The notes under the pieces: model-generated
Databases searched by the model: none
The model's input: only the letters and a program-made list of their open reading frames with translations
Told to the model about the DNA's origin: nothing
From: Platerodrilus igneus
Taxonomy: Eukaryota; Arthropoda; Insecta; Coleoptera; Lycidae
Direction: 5' to 3'
Length of the DNA stretch: 64,000 nucleotides
Assembly (NCBI GenBank): GCA_036346225.1
Contig: JARFIW010001342.1
Coordinates: 1,353,001-1,417,000, forward strand
Shown here: positions 1-12,890 of the stretch, in pieces
Position numbering within the stretch: the first letter of the stretch is position 1
Layout of the letters: the number at the start of each line of letters is the position of its first letter
Made by a program: the position numbers and the translations under genes

Positions 1-231
1 CTACACTGGCCAGGAAGCGAGTTTTTGTTACCTGAAAAATTTTGAATTTTGCCGAACCCTTGCTGTTCCAAGCAAGGTAGGGATCTTTAACGTGCGTGAC
101 AACACTCACACACGGGACCTCCATTTTACCTCTCATCCGAACGAGGGTGTATTTTTGTGAAAAATGCTCGCCTAACATTTTTCAAGCGGACCGTGTCGGG
201 ATTCGAACCCGGGACCTTGGGCTGCATACTC
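1..231 (-). mobile_element. tRNA-derived SINE, copy 1 (cut by window edge)
   Basis: Reads in reverse as the same element seen complete at 52101-52396. A Pol III B-box-like GGTTCGAATCC lies on the minus strand near 201-211, followed toward position 1 by the shared body (ACACGGTCCGC, the GAGAGGTAAAATGG block, the CCTTGCT...AGCAAGG hairpin). The 3' end is lost at the window edge. The A-box half of the head differs from the 52-kb copy, so it is either a subfamily or a degraded head. Confidence 0.85.
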
Positions 232-1450
232 CTACAGCTTGATCAGATAGACAGAATGAGTGACGGGTGTTATAAGAAGGACGTGTACGGAAGGTGGATG
301 AGTGTACGAAAAGAGGAGGTAGAGGACGAAAGATATGACTGGTCGTGGTGGATGAAAGGGTGAAGCAAGGAAGTGAGAAGGATTTGTATAAAGCGATGTG
401 GACGTAAGGAAGTGAAAGAAGTGTAGCAGAAGTATAGCAAGGCATGGAAGAAGGTTGTTACCAGAGTCAGAAGACTCTCAAGATAAATTAAAAAATTAAC
501 ATTATAAATTATAGAAAAGAAAAGGTTTCGCAACACTTGCCTTGTAGGAATGCATTAGGATCACTTTTTCTAAACGTAAAAAGCTGAAAAATTACGTTTT
601 ATTAAGTAGAAGATTTAAAATAATTTTGGAGTAGTTCACACCACTAACAAGCATGTCATTTTTGAATCTCTTGACTGTAGTTTCATTTTCCCTCTATGTA
701 TTAATAAGAAAAATGAAAATAGTGTTTCATATTTGCTACAGAAACACTTGCTTTGACAAATCTGCCATCTAAAATTTAAAACTACCTAAAAATAGAGCAA
801 CACAAATCAATAATGGTCTACTTTCCAAAATATTGCGCAAAATAAAAAATATTCTTAACCTACCTACCCTGGTGAACACGCAGTTAGACATTTTGCACGA
901 ACCTGAAAACGTCTGCGTAGCATATTATGAAACGGTCTCAGATTTCAAGATTGTTATTTGTTGCATAAACCTTAATTAGAATTAATCATTGTTCAGCCAG
1001 TTTAGCCTGAAATAAATTTTCCAAAAACTCAAGTTTCCTCTATATTGCGTGTCACTAAATAAACGGTTACCTTGAACTTGTGATACTCGCAATGCCCGGG
1101 GATGCACTTGTAGCTCCATGCTAACGTCATTCGGCCGGACATACACATAGTGCTTTCAATGCAACAAGCAATTGTTTTCTCACGTTTTATTGTGCGGTGC
1201 TCAAGCTATTTATAGTTAAAATATAAATGCCATATAAAGCAGTTTTCCCATAGTTTAATGGGTCAATTTTATGGAAAACTCTATACAAACAGAATACTTG
1301 AAGTGCCATATAGTCGATGCTGCAAATGCAAAAATTCGAGCCATAATGTATTTTGCGATATTGAATTCTGGTTACCCAAATTTTCGGGCAAGGGAAAGGA
1401 TTTCCTAATTTTCCTGCCATTTATGTTTGTATTTATAATTTAAACCATAT
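232..1450. other. No gene recognised
   Basis: About 255-470 is purine-rich on the + strand and stays open in more than one frame, but resembles nothing I know and shows no splice or start context. 480-1450 is AT-rich and unremarkable. Confidence 0.5.
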
Positions 1451-1865
1451 CAAACTTAAAACGTTTAAAATTTGAAAATAGAGTCAGATATTATAGAGGC
1501 TGTCTGACAGTGAACTTAAAACAACCTCTTTACCAATGACAGTACAATAAAGGGAAAATACATACACACACGCGCACACAATGCACGCACGCACTCACAC
1601 ATTTCTATATATAATTTTCCCATAATAAATTCAAACGCTTTTAAAGTTACAAATTTGAGTCGGGCATTGTTGAGGCTGTCTGACAGTGGACTTAAAACAA
1701 TCCTTTTAACAATGACAGTACAATAGAGGAAAAATACATACACACACGCGTACGCAATGCACGCACACACTCACACATTTCTATATATAATTTTCCCATA
1801 ACAAATTCAAACGCTTTTAAAGTTGGAAATTTAAGTCTGGTATTATTGAGGCTGTCTGACAGTGA
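1450..1865 (-). repeat. Left, inverted arm of the 0.9-kb repeat family (two ~178-bp subunits)
   Basis: CTGTCTGACAGTG followed by the AACTTAAAAC run and a CA-rich dinucleotide block recurs near 1500, 1677 and 1853. The same block appears reverse-complemented at 3045-3235 and 3895-4110 (GT-rich there), so the 1.45-4.72 kb region has arms in opposite orientation. Confidence 0.8.
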
Positions 1866-2270
1866 ACAGTAGGTAAGCAAGGTTACCACGAGCGCAAAAA
1901 AACGGTTTTCTTATGGGATTCATCATGGGAAATTCTAAGGTCCAAAAAGACAATTTTTGTGAGTTCCAAAGGTCATTCACCCCGAGGTCGCCGCAAATAT
2001 TCCCACATCTAGTACCAAAAATCTGCACAATAGTTTTCTTCAACTAAGCATTTTTTAGCTCCAGGCATGGATTTTGCTCTCGACACCCCGATCAGGGTGT
2101 TAGACTCTCCACCCCACAACCGCCACCGCACTTGCGAAAAAATTCGCACATCTGGTAACAGTATTAAATAACATTATCATCTAAAATTTGCACAATAGTT
2201 TTCTTCGACTAATCATTTTTTAGCTTACGGGGGGGGGCATGGATTGCACTCTCGGCACCCTGATCTGAAC
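1865..2270 (+). repeat. GGTTACCACGAGCGC module with internal duplication
   Basis: The GGTTACCACGAGCGCAAAAAA module (here ~1877) recurs near 3246 and 4126. A short segment starting CATTTTTTAGCT then GGCATGGAT and CTCTCG/CTCGGC occurs at ~2046-2110 and again at ~2214-2270. Confidence 0.75.
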
Positions 2271-2577
2271 CGTCACCACAACAACCACAAGCACCACCAC
2301 CACAACCATCACCACCACAACAACCACCACCACCACACCGCAACTACCACCACCACTACCATCACCACCACAACCACCCCACCACCACAACAACCACTAC
2401 CACCACAACAACCACTACCACAACCACCACCACCACCACACACACCACTACAACTACTACCACCACCACCACCAGCACAACCACCAGCTCCACCACCACC
2501 ACCACAACCACCACCACCACCACAAAACCACCGCCACCACCACCACCACAACCACCACCACAACCACCACCGCCAGT
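2270..2577 (+). repeat. CAC/CCA trinucleotide microsatellite
   Basis: About 300 bp composed almost only of CAC, CAA and CCG steps. It gives His/Pro/Thr-rich open frames on one strand and Gly/Val/Trp-rich ones on the other, the expected by-product of a stop-poor microsatellite and not evidence of a protein. Confidence 0.95.
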
Positions 2578-2639
2578 AGTAGAGAGAGGAAGTCGCATCA
2601 ATTTAAAAGTATCAAGGACACATCTGTTGATTTAAGAAT

Positions 2640-4720
2640 GGAATTTGAAGCTTCATATAGATAAAATCATCACAACGCTATGCCCTCGGCTACCTAGTTT
2701 CGGCTACTTTTCTAAGGTCGTGGTGATGTCATAACCTTTTATAAATAAAGAACAATGTAATACTATCATAAAATTTTTATTCTGACGTTGTACATAACAA
2801 AATTTAAAAATATTTAATGCCAAGCATGGAGCCATTTAAACTTAATTTTAATACAAAGTTATACACAGAAAACAGGCATTTCTTTATGTTTGTTTGCAGT
2901 GGTTTTAATTTTATCTAATTTTATTCGCAGCTTAAAATTTAAATCGACACCCAAGTCCTCTATCTCCTTTTCTGAGTGCGTGCGTGCATTGCGTACGCGT
3001 ATATATATGTATTTTCTCTTTATTGTACTGTCATTGTTAAAGGGATTGTTTTAAGTTCACTGTTAGACAGCCTCAACAATACCCGACTCAAATTTCCTAC
3101 TTGAAAAGCGTTTTAATTTGTTACGGGAAAATTATATATAGAAATGTGTGCGTGCGTGCATTGCGCAAGCGTGTGTGTATGTATTTCTTCTTTATTGTAC
3201 TGTCATTGTTAGAGGGATTGTTTTAAATTCACAGTAAGTAAGTAAGGTTACCACGAGCGCAAAAAACCAGTTTTCTTATGGGATTTAACATGCTAAATTC
3301 TAAGGTCCAAAAAGACCTTTTTTGTGAGTTACAAAGGTCATTCACTCCACCATTGACCAGTCGCATGCAGACCTCCACAGCACAAAAAACCGGTTTTCTT
3401 ACGGGATTTAACATGGGAAATTTTAAGGTCCGTTCTGGTCATTTTTACCAGATACAAAGGTCATCCACCCCGAGGTCGCCGCAAATATTCGCACATCTAG
3501 TACCAAAAATCTGCACAATAGTTTTCTTCATATAGGTAAAATCACCACAACGCTATGCTCTCGGCTACCTAGTTTCGGCACTTTTCCAAGGTCGTGGTGA
3601 TGTCATAGCCTTTTAAAAATAAAGAACAATTTAATATTATTCTAAAAATTTTATTGTGACATTATACATAACAAAATTTAAAAATATTTAATGCCAAGCA
3701 TGGAGTCATTTAAACTTAATTTTAATAGAAAGTTATACACAGAAAACAGTCCTTTCTTTATGTTTGTTTGGAGTGGTTTTAATTTTATCTAATTTTATTC
3801 GCAGCTTAAAATTTAAATCGACACCCAAGTCCTCTATCTCATTCTCTGAGTGCGTTCGTGCATTGCGTACGCGTGTATGTATGTATTTTCCATTTATTGT
3901 ACTGTCATTGTTAAAGGGATTATTTTAAGTTTACTGTCAGACAACCTCAACAATACCCGACTCAAATTTCCAACTTAAAAAGCGTTTGAATTTGTTACGA
4001 GAAAATTATATATAGAAATGTGTGAGTGCGTGCGTGCATTGCGTACGCGCGTGTGTATGTATTTTCCCTTTATTGTACTGTCATTGTTAAAGGGATTGTT
4101 TTAAATTCACAGTAGGTAAGTAAGGTTACCACGAGCGCAAAAAAACAATTTTCTTTGGGATTTAACATGGGAAATTCTAAGGTCCAAAAAGACCATTTTT
4201 GTGAGTTCCAAAGTCATTCAGCCCACCATTGGCCAGTCACATGCAGACCTCCACAGCGTAAAAAACCGGTTTTCTTACGGGATTTAACATGGGAAATTTT
4301 AATGTACGTTCTGGTCATTTTTGCCAGATACAAAGGTCATCCACCCCGAGGTCGCCGCAAATATTCGCACATCCAGTACCAAAAATCTGCACAATAGTTT
4401 TCTTCATATAGGTAAAATCACCACAACGCTATGCTCTCGGCTACCTAGTTTCGGCACTTTTCCAAGGTCGTGGTGATGTCATAGCCTTTTACAAATAAAG
4501 AACAATGTAATATTCTAAAATTTTTATTCTGACATTATACATAACAAAATTTAAAAATATTTAATGCCAAGCTTGGGGCCATTTAAACTTAATTTTAATA
4601 GAAAGTTATACACAGAAAACAGTCATATCTTTATGTTTGTTTGGACTGGTTTTAATTTTATCTAATTTTATTCGCAGCTTAAAATTTAAATCGGCACCAA
4701 AGTCCTCTATCTCCTAGAGA
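2640..4720 (+). repeat. Tandem array 1, ~875-bp unit
   Basis: The block CGCTATGCYCTCGGCTACC begins at about 2676, 3551 and 4427, a period of 875-876 bp. Each unit holds an AT-rich segment (AATATTTAATGCCAAGC), a GT-rich segment with GTGCATTGCGTACGCG, and the GGTTACCACGAGCGC module with AAAACCGGTTTTC. The third unit ends in the next array near 4720. Confidence 0.9.
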
Positions 4721-4724
4721 AAAA

Positions 4725-6475
4725 AAAAAGACACTCGGTAGGGTGTACGATTCTACTTTTTAAGCAGAATCTCACATTCTACAAATTGTCTTTTTCTTTT
4801 TGCTCTTCAAGCAGAATCTTTCAGCCTTCCGAGTGTCTTCCTCTATGTCCTAGACACTTTTTAGACATTTTTTCTTCTCCTACTTTCTGAAAGACATAAT
4901 TGTAAATTTTTTAGTTATGTTTTTTCTTTATTTCCAAGGAAACGGTTTTTACTTTTTATCTTCAAATTATCTTGTCCTTCCACCACCAAGATCAAATTTC
5001 TAGCTATTTTTTAAGAAAATTGATAAAACTGATTAATGAAAGTTGCAATAACGTCCATGCTAGACAGTGAGAAGAAAGAAAAACAAGACAAATTCTAGAT
5101 AAACTGAAAATTGTTTCACCACACTCAGAAACTAACAGGTTGGCCAAGTCTTAAAAAGGCTAGGAGAAGGAAGAATGCCCTAATATCTCATACAAAAAAG
5201 AAAAAGGCACTCGGTAGGTTGCACGATTCTACTTTGTAAGCAGAATCTCATATTCTACAAAGTGTCGTTTTTTTCTGTTTTTCAAGCAGAACCTTACAGC
5301 CTTCGAAGTGTCTTCTTCTATGTCCTAGGTACTTTTTTCTTCTTCTACCTTCTGTAAGACACAGTTATAATTTTTAAATTCCGAATTTTTTTCATTTCCA
5401 AGGACACTGTTTTTATTATTTATATTCAAATTATCTTGTCCTTCCACTACCAAAATAGAATTTCTAGCCATTATTGAAGAAAATTAATAAAACTGATTAA
5501 CGGAAGTTGCAATAACGTCCATGCTAAACAGCAAGAAGAAAGAAAAACAAGACATTCTAGATAAACTGAAAATTGCTTTACTGCACTCAGAAACTAACAG
5601 GTTAGCTAAGTCTTACAAAGGCTAGAAAAGGAGGAATGTCCTAACATTGCTTAGAGAAAAGAAGAAAACACTCGGTATGTTGTACGATTTTGCTCTTTTA
5701 GTAAAATCTTACAGTCTACAAAGTGCCTTTGCTTTTTGCCTTTCAGGGATAATCCTACACCATACAAAGTGTCTTCTTTTTTCTTCTAGTCAATTTTAAG
5801 ACATTTTTTTCTTCTGCTACTTTCTGTAAGTCATAGTTTTTTGGTTTAAGGTTTTGAATTTTTTTTAATTCCATTTATAAGACACTGTTTCTACCTTTTA
5901 TCTTCAAATTATCTTGTCCTTCCACAACCAAGATCGAATTACTAGCTATTATTGAAGGAAATTGATAAAGCTGATTAATCGAAGTTGCAATAACGTCTAT
6001 GCTAGACAGTGGGAAGAAAGAAAAACAAGACAACCTCCAGATAAACTAAAAATTGTTTCACGACACTTAGAAACTAACAGGTTGTCCAAGTATTGCAAAG
6101 ACTAGCAGCAGGAAGAATGTCTTAATATTTCCTAGAAAAAAGAAGGCACTCGGTAGGTCGTAAGATTCTACTTTTTAAACAGGAGTGTTTTTTTCTGCTT
6201 TTCAAGCAGAATCCTACAGCCTTCTCCTACTTTCTGTAAGTCATAGTTTTTAATTTTTGAGTTCTGAATTTTTTTTATTGCATTTGTAGGACACTGTTTT
6301 TAATTTTTATCTTCAAATTATCTTGTCCTTCCACCACCAAAATTGGATTTCTAGATATTATTAAACAAAATTTATTAGATTGATTAATGGAAGTTGCAAT
6401 AACCTACATGCTGTAGAATAAGAAGAAAAGTAAAATATCTTCTAAGTAAACTGAAAATTGATTCATTTCTTCCAG
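4725..6475 (+). repeat. Tandem array 2, ~475-bp unit, four copies
   Basis: CACTCGGTA starts at about 4732, 5208, 5669 and 6147 (spacings 476, 461, 478). Each unit continues with CAAGCAGAATC, AAATTATCTTGTCCTTCCAC and GAAGTTGCAATAACG. The last unit is shortened. No coding potential. Confidence 0.92.
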
Positions 6476-9200
6476 AAGGCAACAATTGCGCAAGGCCGAC
6501 GCATGACCCTGAGTGAAGAACAAAACATTAGGATATCGAGAACACCCGTCAATTAAAGAAAAACTCATAAAAACCAATAAACAAATAGGTTAAAATGCAA
6601 GAGAAACAAAAAATGATATAGACCCCACCAAATAGCATAAGTCAAAAGCTTTATACTGCACTGCGTTGGTCAAATTGCCAACTATCACGTATGGTGGAAA
6701 ACTCAAACTGACTGTAAGCTTGTGTCGTTCTGAACTGATTTAACGTTACTAACTTATTTTTACTTCAGAGGAGCCGAAGTAACGTAACTTATTTATGCAC
6801 CGGCTAGCTTTTAGTGGCGTAAGATGGGTTCTATGAAAGCAAATCTTAGGGTTATACAAGTTGCAACACCCTTGTCTGTTTAACCTTTGAGAGTCAACCC
6901 GCTTGAAGAAACAAACAAAGGCTAGTCGTAAAGTGGGTGTTGTAACGGTTTGGCGGTTCTCACTACTACTGGAGGTTGATGGAGCTTTGCTTACACCCAT
7001 ATCACCCCTACTAGTTCACAATAAACCAAAAAAAAGAACACATCATGTATGCGTAACCTAAATTGTAAAACATGATTATAACAGTAAATGACAATAAAGA
7101 AAAACTATGATCTACCCCTAACTGGCGAAATACGCGTTTATGTAAATACTTAATATTATCAATGATAGAAATTTAAACAATTTCAACTTGACGTGCTAAT
7201 ATGCGGATACAATTGTGAGCTTCGCTTTATGAGAAGTCGGTGTGTACAATACGCTTTCAATAAGCGTGCATCAACGTTAATAACCGTTCTTAATAATAAT
7301 AAGTTCAACATATTATGACCATTAATCGCAGTTATTAAATGCACGAAACAGCATATGACGTTTATAAGCTATACAACAAAAATTAAACGACTTGAATTAT
7401 TTGTTCGCTTAAAATTATATCGACATCCAAGGCAGGTATAGAAATCTAATTTGTGGTTGTTGACAAAAGCTTCCTAACACTGGCAGCTTCCACGTTAACT
7501 AATGATATATCACATCCGCGTTTTTCTTTTGCGTCGGAAAACCTTTTTTTTTACGAACAGTTCCGGAAATAAATGCCATCACGTTACCTATCGTAGCTGT
7601 TCGCAACGTCTAATAGTTGCGTGATGATCGAATGTGTGATTCACTCCCGAATCTTCGATCTGATCTGTCCCACTCTTTTATTATCCGTGAATTTTTATCA
7701 GTTTTACGTTCCAGGATCATTGCATGCCATTTTGTTCTCAATGTTTGTGCGTCTAAACTATTCCAATTTCGGCCCGTGCAAACCCTTATTCTGTTCCTGC
7801 GATTTTACATTTAAAACCGATAGTTGCAAAACTCGTACGCATTAATTTTAATAGCTGTTTTGTGTGTGGTTTTTGTGGGTGTACATTTCCATGGTTACTG
7901 TTTCTTGAACTCGTGTGAATGTGTACAAATAACTTTATTATGAGCGGTTAGTTCCTGGTCTTTATTTGTAATTTTTTTTAATTTAACGCGAAGGAGTGTA
8001 ATGTAGAAATATATACTACCATTTGTATTTATTGTACTGGGTGCATTCCTATATTAGTTATTTATCCTAAGTAAATCATATATTGAAATAGCAACGTTGT
8101 TAAATGTAAATCAAAGTTTCTACATTTTACAGGGTGTTTTCGTGGTAAAAGCTCATTTAACTAACTCAATTATTAAATTCTTTTTTACTATTTAATATTT
8201 CCTTAAGTAACGCGCGAACATTCAAGGTGATGTCGGTCCAAGCATAATGTTACTTTAAATCTACCTACCTGTAACAATATACAATTTAATAATATTAGGT
8301 TAAGTTAGATATAATAATGCAAGAGAAAGACAAATGCATACTTCAACAAAAAATACCAATTTTGGTTCAACCGCGAATTATATTGATTTTTTAGTTCGTA
8401 TAGGTCGCTAAAGCAAGACATCAATTTTAGAAATGTTTCTTTCGGTATTAAACAATTATACTAAGTACTTGTTCCCCCACAAAGGGGGAAAAAGGTATAA
8501 TCTGTACAAACCTTCATTTCATTATATATAAAAACACTTTTAGAATCTAGCCCCACTCGAAGTTATACCAAAATTCCACTTTTTACAAAATATTTAAACT
8601 TCTCCCAAGTAATTGGAATTTCACAAATTTTCTTTTAATATATGAACATTAACCCTCAGAAGCATGCACACATCAAATTAATTTCTAGTTCCTGTATTGA
8701 TTTTTAGCGAGACCTCTTTTCACTTCTTCCATTCAATTCAAAAATTCACCCTAAATATCTAAATATTAGGGGTTACTTCTTAGGTTTCTGTGTAAGTGTG
8801 TTGGGCACCGCGACGACCGGTGCAAGACGTCTGAATGCCAATACTGGGGTGTTGTCATGGCGACTTCAGTCGCTCTGTATACCCTAACTTGCATTCAAAT
8901 GCAATCGATAAAACACTGCATAGAGGGTTGTTTTCATAAGGGTTCTTCTTCGTTTTAGGGTGTAGAAAATGACTAATGTCTTGAGCGCTTGTACAGAATA
9001 TTTTTGTTTGTAATTATTCTTGAAGTATAAGTGAGCTCTAATTAAATTTTACAATTTGTTATTTTATGCAACTGATTTTTGTTAGAAGAAAAAGACGCAT
9101 CTTTAAAATTGCCAAAAAATAACTTGGTGTACAATTTTCGTCACCATATTAGGGCTAACTAGCAACTTTTTCTATTAAATTGTTTTTTCTTATTCACGGT
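6476..9200. other. Low-copy AT-rich spacer, no gene recognised
   Basis: Only short frames occur (an 83-residue one at 6749-7000 on the minus strand and 65-74-residue ones at 7617-7845), none with recognisable motifs. A small hairpin CCCCCACAAAGGGGG is near 8474. This is one of the few stretches not obviously repeated in the window. Confidence 0.5.
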
Positions 9201-9214
9201 ATATTTTCACTACA

Positions 9215-12200
9215 CGTAAAAGATTCGGTTCTAAACCATAATTATGTGTTTGGTAGGTTCTTTCTCGTTTTCATTAGTTTTCTCGTTCTTCGTCGTTTAG
9301 TTCTTGGTTTGTTGGTTGTTTTATTACTTTGTTCTTTTTTGTCGGTTAGTTTGTCCAGTTCTACGGGCTTCTTTTGTTCCTTTATTCTTTCGCTTTTTTC
9401 ATTAGTTTGTTTTTGGCAATTTTGTTACTTCTTCGCTACTACGTTCGTTTGTTTATTTGTTCATTCGTTTTCTGTGCTTTTGCTGTTTCGTCCTTTTTTT
9501 TTCTTCTTTTGTTTGTCTGTTCTTTTGTTCTTTAGCGCTTTTGCTCTTTGGTCTATCGGTTTTTTCGCTTCTCTTACGTTGAATTATTCTTGCGCTCCTT
9601 AGTTCGTTCGTAGTTCCGCTCCTTCATTCTTAAAATCCTTTCGTTTTTTGTGTTTTTCCCATTTAACCTCTTCTTATTTGAGTTATTGGTAACTTTGTTT
9701 AGTGTTCTTACGTTTTTCCGTTTATTTGTTTCTTCGTCCTTTCGATTCTTTGTCTTTTGTTCGTTTATGGCTCCTGTTTTCCGTTCATTTGTTCTATTAC
9801 TACATCACTGATTACCTATTTTGCTATGAAGCTCCTTTAAGCTTTTATAATTTACTCTTTTTAGCCTCTTTTTAGTAGTACTTTTGTTTTGATGTTTGGC
9901 ATATTATTTCCTTGTGCCTTTCTTTATTTCTTTGTTATTTTGTCTATTTATTCCTTCAGATGTCTGTTCAAGTATCAAGGTTCCTAATTTCATTTGGGGC
10001 AATAAGCCAAAATGAAAAGAAACTTAGAGATTTTAAAACAAACCTGGAAAAGATCGTTCCAAAATAATTTGAATTACTTTAATTTGACGTAGTCATTTTG
10101 ATAGGGAAAATATTGGTTTCAGTCACTTGTCACAATTGTACAAAAGCTCCATTCAATTTTGTTAGAAGAGGAATAGCAGGTTTTTGATGCCACAATTAAT
10201 ACCTCTCAAATCTTTTGTTTTTTATAAGCACAGCTGAACGGTTTTTTATGAACTCCTTTTTTACGTATCATATTTCTCTAAAGCATTTGTTAAAATGAAA
10301 TTGTTCCACTGCAACATTACATTATTTATTTCATTTGATCAGCATGCACCGTAAAATACACCAGGCACCTTCTTCCTAAGAAAATTTTGCCAAAATAAAG
10401 GCAACTTTATAAGATTTTGAACTTTCAAAATTATCGGATACCCTTAACGTTTCCACAGGTCAAAATATATTATGGGATTGATCCTCCCGAATTAATTTAA
10501 TCGCAACAACAAACTCTTAGGTGCTTTCTCGTTTTCCTTAGTTTCTTCATCCTTTAGTTCTTCGTTTGTTTGTTGTTTTGTTAGTTTGTTCTTTTTGGTC
10601 GGTTAGTTTGCCCATTTCTACTGGCTTGTTTTGTTCCTTTCTTCTTTCGATTTTTTCATTAGTTTGTTTTTGGCACCTTTGTTACTTCTTCGCAACTACG
10701 TTCGTTTGGTTATTTGTTCATTCGTTCTTTGTGTGTTTGCTGTTTCGTCCTTTTTTCCTTTTCTGCTTTTGTTTATCTGTTCCTTTGCTTTTTCGCACTT
10801 TTGCTCTTTGGTCTATCGGGTTTTCGCTTCACTTATGTTGAATTGTTCCTGCGCTCCTTAGCTTATTCGTAGTTTCGCTCGTTCATTCATGGAATTTTTT
10901 GCTTTTTTTCGGTTTTTCCCATTTAGGTCCTTTTTGGGTTTTTTGGTTCCTGTGTTTAATGTTCTTACGTTCTTTTGTTTATTTGTTCTCCCTCCTTTCG
11001 ATTCTTCGTATTTTGTTCGCTTATGGCTCATGTTTTTCATTCATTTGTTATATTACTATTTTACTGATTACCTATTTTGCTATAAAGTTCCTTCAAGCTT
11101 GTATACTTTTGCTCTTTTTTGGCATCGCTTCTTAGTAGTACTTTTGTTTTGACGTTTTGCATATTATTTCCTTGTGCCTTTCTTTATTTCTTTGTTCCTT
11201 TGTTTATTTCTTCTTTTGGTTGTACGTTCAAGTGTCAAGGTTTACCAATCTCATTTAGGGCAATAAGCCAAAATGAAAAGAATCTTAAAGGTTTTAAGGA
11301 AAACACTGGAAAAGACCGTTTAAAAATAATTTGAGTTACCTTAATTTGATGTAGTCATTTTGATAGTGAAAATATTTGTTTCAATCACTGGCAAAAATTG
11401 TACAAAAGCTCCATTCGTTTTTGTCAGAAGATGAGTAGCAGCTTTTTGATGCCATATTCAATACCTCTCAGAACTTTTGTTTTTAATAAGCACAACTGAA
11501 CGGTTTCTTGAGAACGCTTTTTTTACGTATCATATCATATCATATCATCCTCTGAAGCATTTGTTAAAATGAACTTGTTCCATTGCGATATTACATCATT
11601 TATTCCATTTAATCGGTATGCACCGTAAAATATACCAGTCACCTTCCTCCTAAGAAAATTTTTCCAAAATAAAGGCAACTTTATAAGATTATAAACTTTC
11701 AAAATTATCGGAGAACCTTGACGTTTCCACAGGTCAAAATATATTATGGGATTGCTCCTCCCGAATTAATTTAATCGCAACAACAAACTGTTGGGCGCCT
11801 TCTCGTTTTCCTTAGTTTTTCATTCTTCATTCTGTAGTTCTTCGTTTGTTTGTTCTTTTTTGTCGGTTAGTTTGCCCATTTCTAGCGGCTTCTTTTGTTT
11901 TTTTATTCTTTCGCTTTTGTTCATAAGTTTGTTTTTGGTACCTTTCTTACTTCTTTTCTACTACGTAAGTTTGTTTATTTGTTCATTCGTTCATTCTTTC
12001 TTTGTGTTTTTGCTGTTTCGCCCTTTTTTCTCTTCTGCTTTTGTTTCTCTGTTCCTTTGTCCTTCGCACTTTTGCTTTTTGGTCTATCGGTTTTTTCACT
12101 TCACTTACGTTGAATTGTTCCTGCGCTTTTAGTTCGTTCGTAGTTTTGTTCGTTCATTCTTGGAATCTTTCGTTTTTTTTGCATTTTTCCCATTTAGGCC

Positions 12201-12890
12201 CTTCTTACTTGGGTTTTTTGGTAACTTTGTTTAGTGTTCTTACGTTTCTCCGTTTATTTGTTTCTTCGTCCTTTTGATTCTTCGTCTTTTGTTCGTTTAT
12301 GTCTCCTGCTCCTGTTTTTCATTCATTTGTTCTATTACTATTTCACTGATTACCTATTTTGCTATTAAGCACTTTCAAGCTTTTATACTTTTCTCTTTTT
12401 GGCATCGCTTCTTAGTAGTACTTTTACTTTGACTTTTTGCTTATTTCTTCATTTCTTTGTTCTTTTGTCTATTTATTCCTTCGGTTCCTTCGGTTCAAGT
12501 ATCAAGGTTTCCTAATCTCATTTGGGGCAATAAGTCAAAATGAAAAGAAGCTTAAAGATTTTAAGAAAAACACTGGAAAAGACCGTTTCAAAATAATTTG
12601 AATTACCTTAATTTGATATAACATTTTAATAGTGAAAATATTTGTTTGAATTCCTAGCAAAAATTGTACAAAAGTTCTATACAATTTTCTCAGAAGAGGA
12701 ATATCAGCTCTTTGACGTGATAACCAATGCCTCTCAGACCTTTTGTTTTTATAAGCACCGTTGGACGGATTCTTGAGAACGCCTTTTTTAGGTATCGTAT
12801 ACCTCTGTAGCATTTGTAAAAATGGACTCGTTCCACAGCGACAATATCATCATTTTTTTCGTTTCATCTACATGGATCGTAAAATAAAGG
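9215..12890 (+). repeat. Tandem array 3, ~1.27-kb unit, three copies, pyrimidine-rich
   Basis: TCGCAACAACAAACT begins at 10501 and 11775 (period 1274); the first unit starts near 9215. In each unit the first ~700 bp is a T-rich tract with runs like TTCGTTTGTTTGTT, followed by a mixed segment (CATTTGGGGCAATAAG, TTGTACAAAAGCTCC, CAAAATATATTATGGG). Phe/Ser/Leu-rich open frames here (for example 9180-9602, 10566-10841, 11791-12132) follow from the base bias, drift between units and look non-coding. Confidence 0.9.

Noticed and set aside
2244..2579. A 111-codon His/Pro/Thr-rich frame
   Set aside because: It is the translation of a CAC/CCA microsatellite; the opposite strand is open too, in two frames, which only reflects lack of stop codons in the repeat.
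9180..9602. A 140-codon hydrophobic frame that could be taken for a membrane protein
   Set aside because: The Phe/Leu/Ser/Val composition comes from the T-rich repeat; related frames in the next two units differ by frameshifts and show no conserved protein.
10566..12277. Further hydrophobic frames in array 3
   Set aside because: Overlapping frames are open in the same segment and start and stop at different places in each unit, as expected of non-coding pyrimidine tracts.
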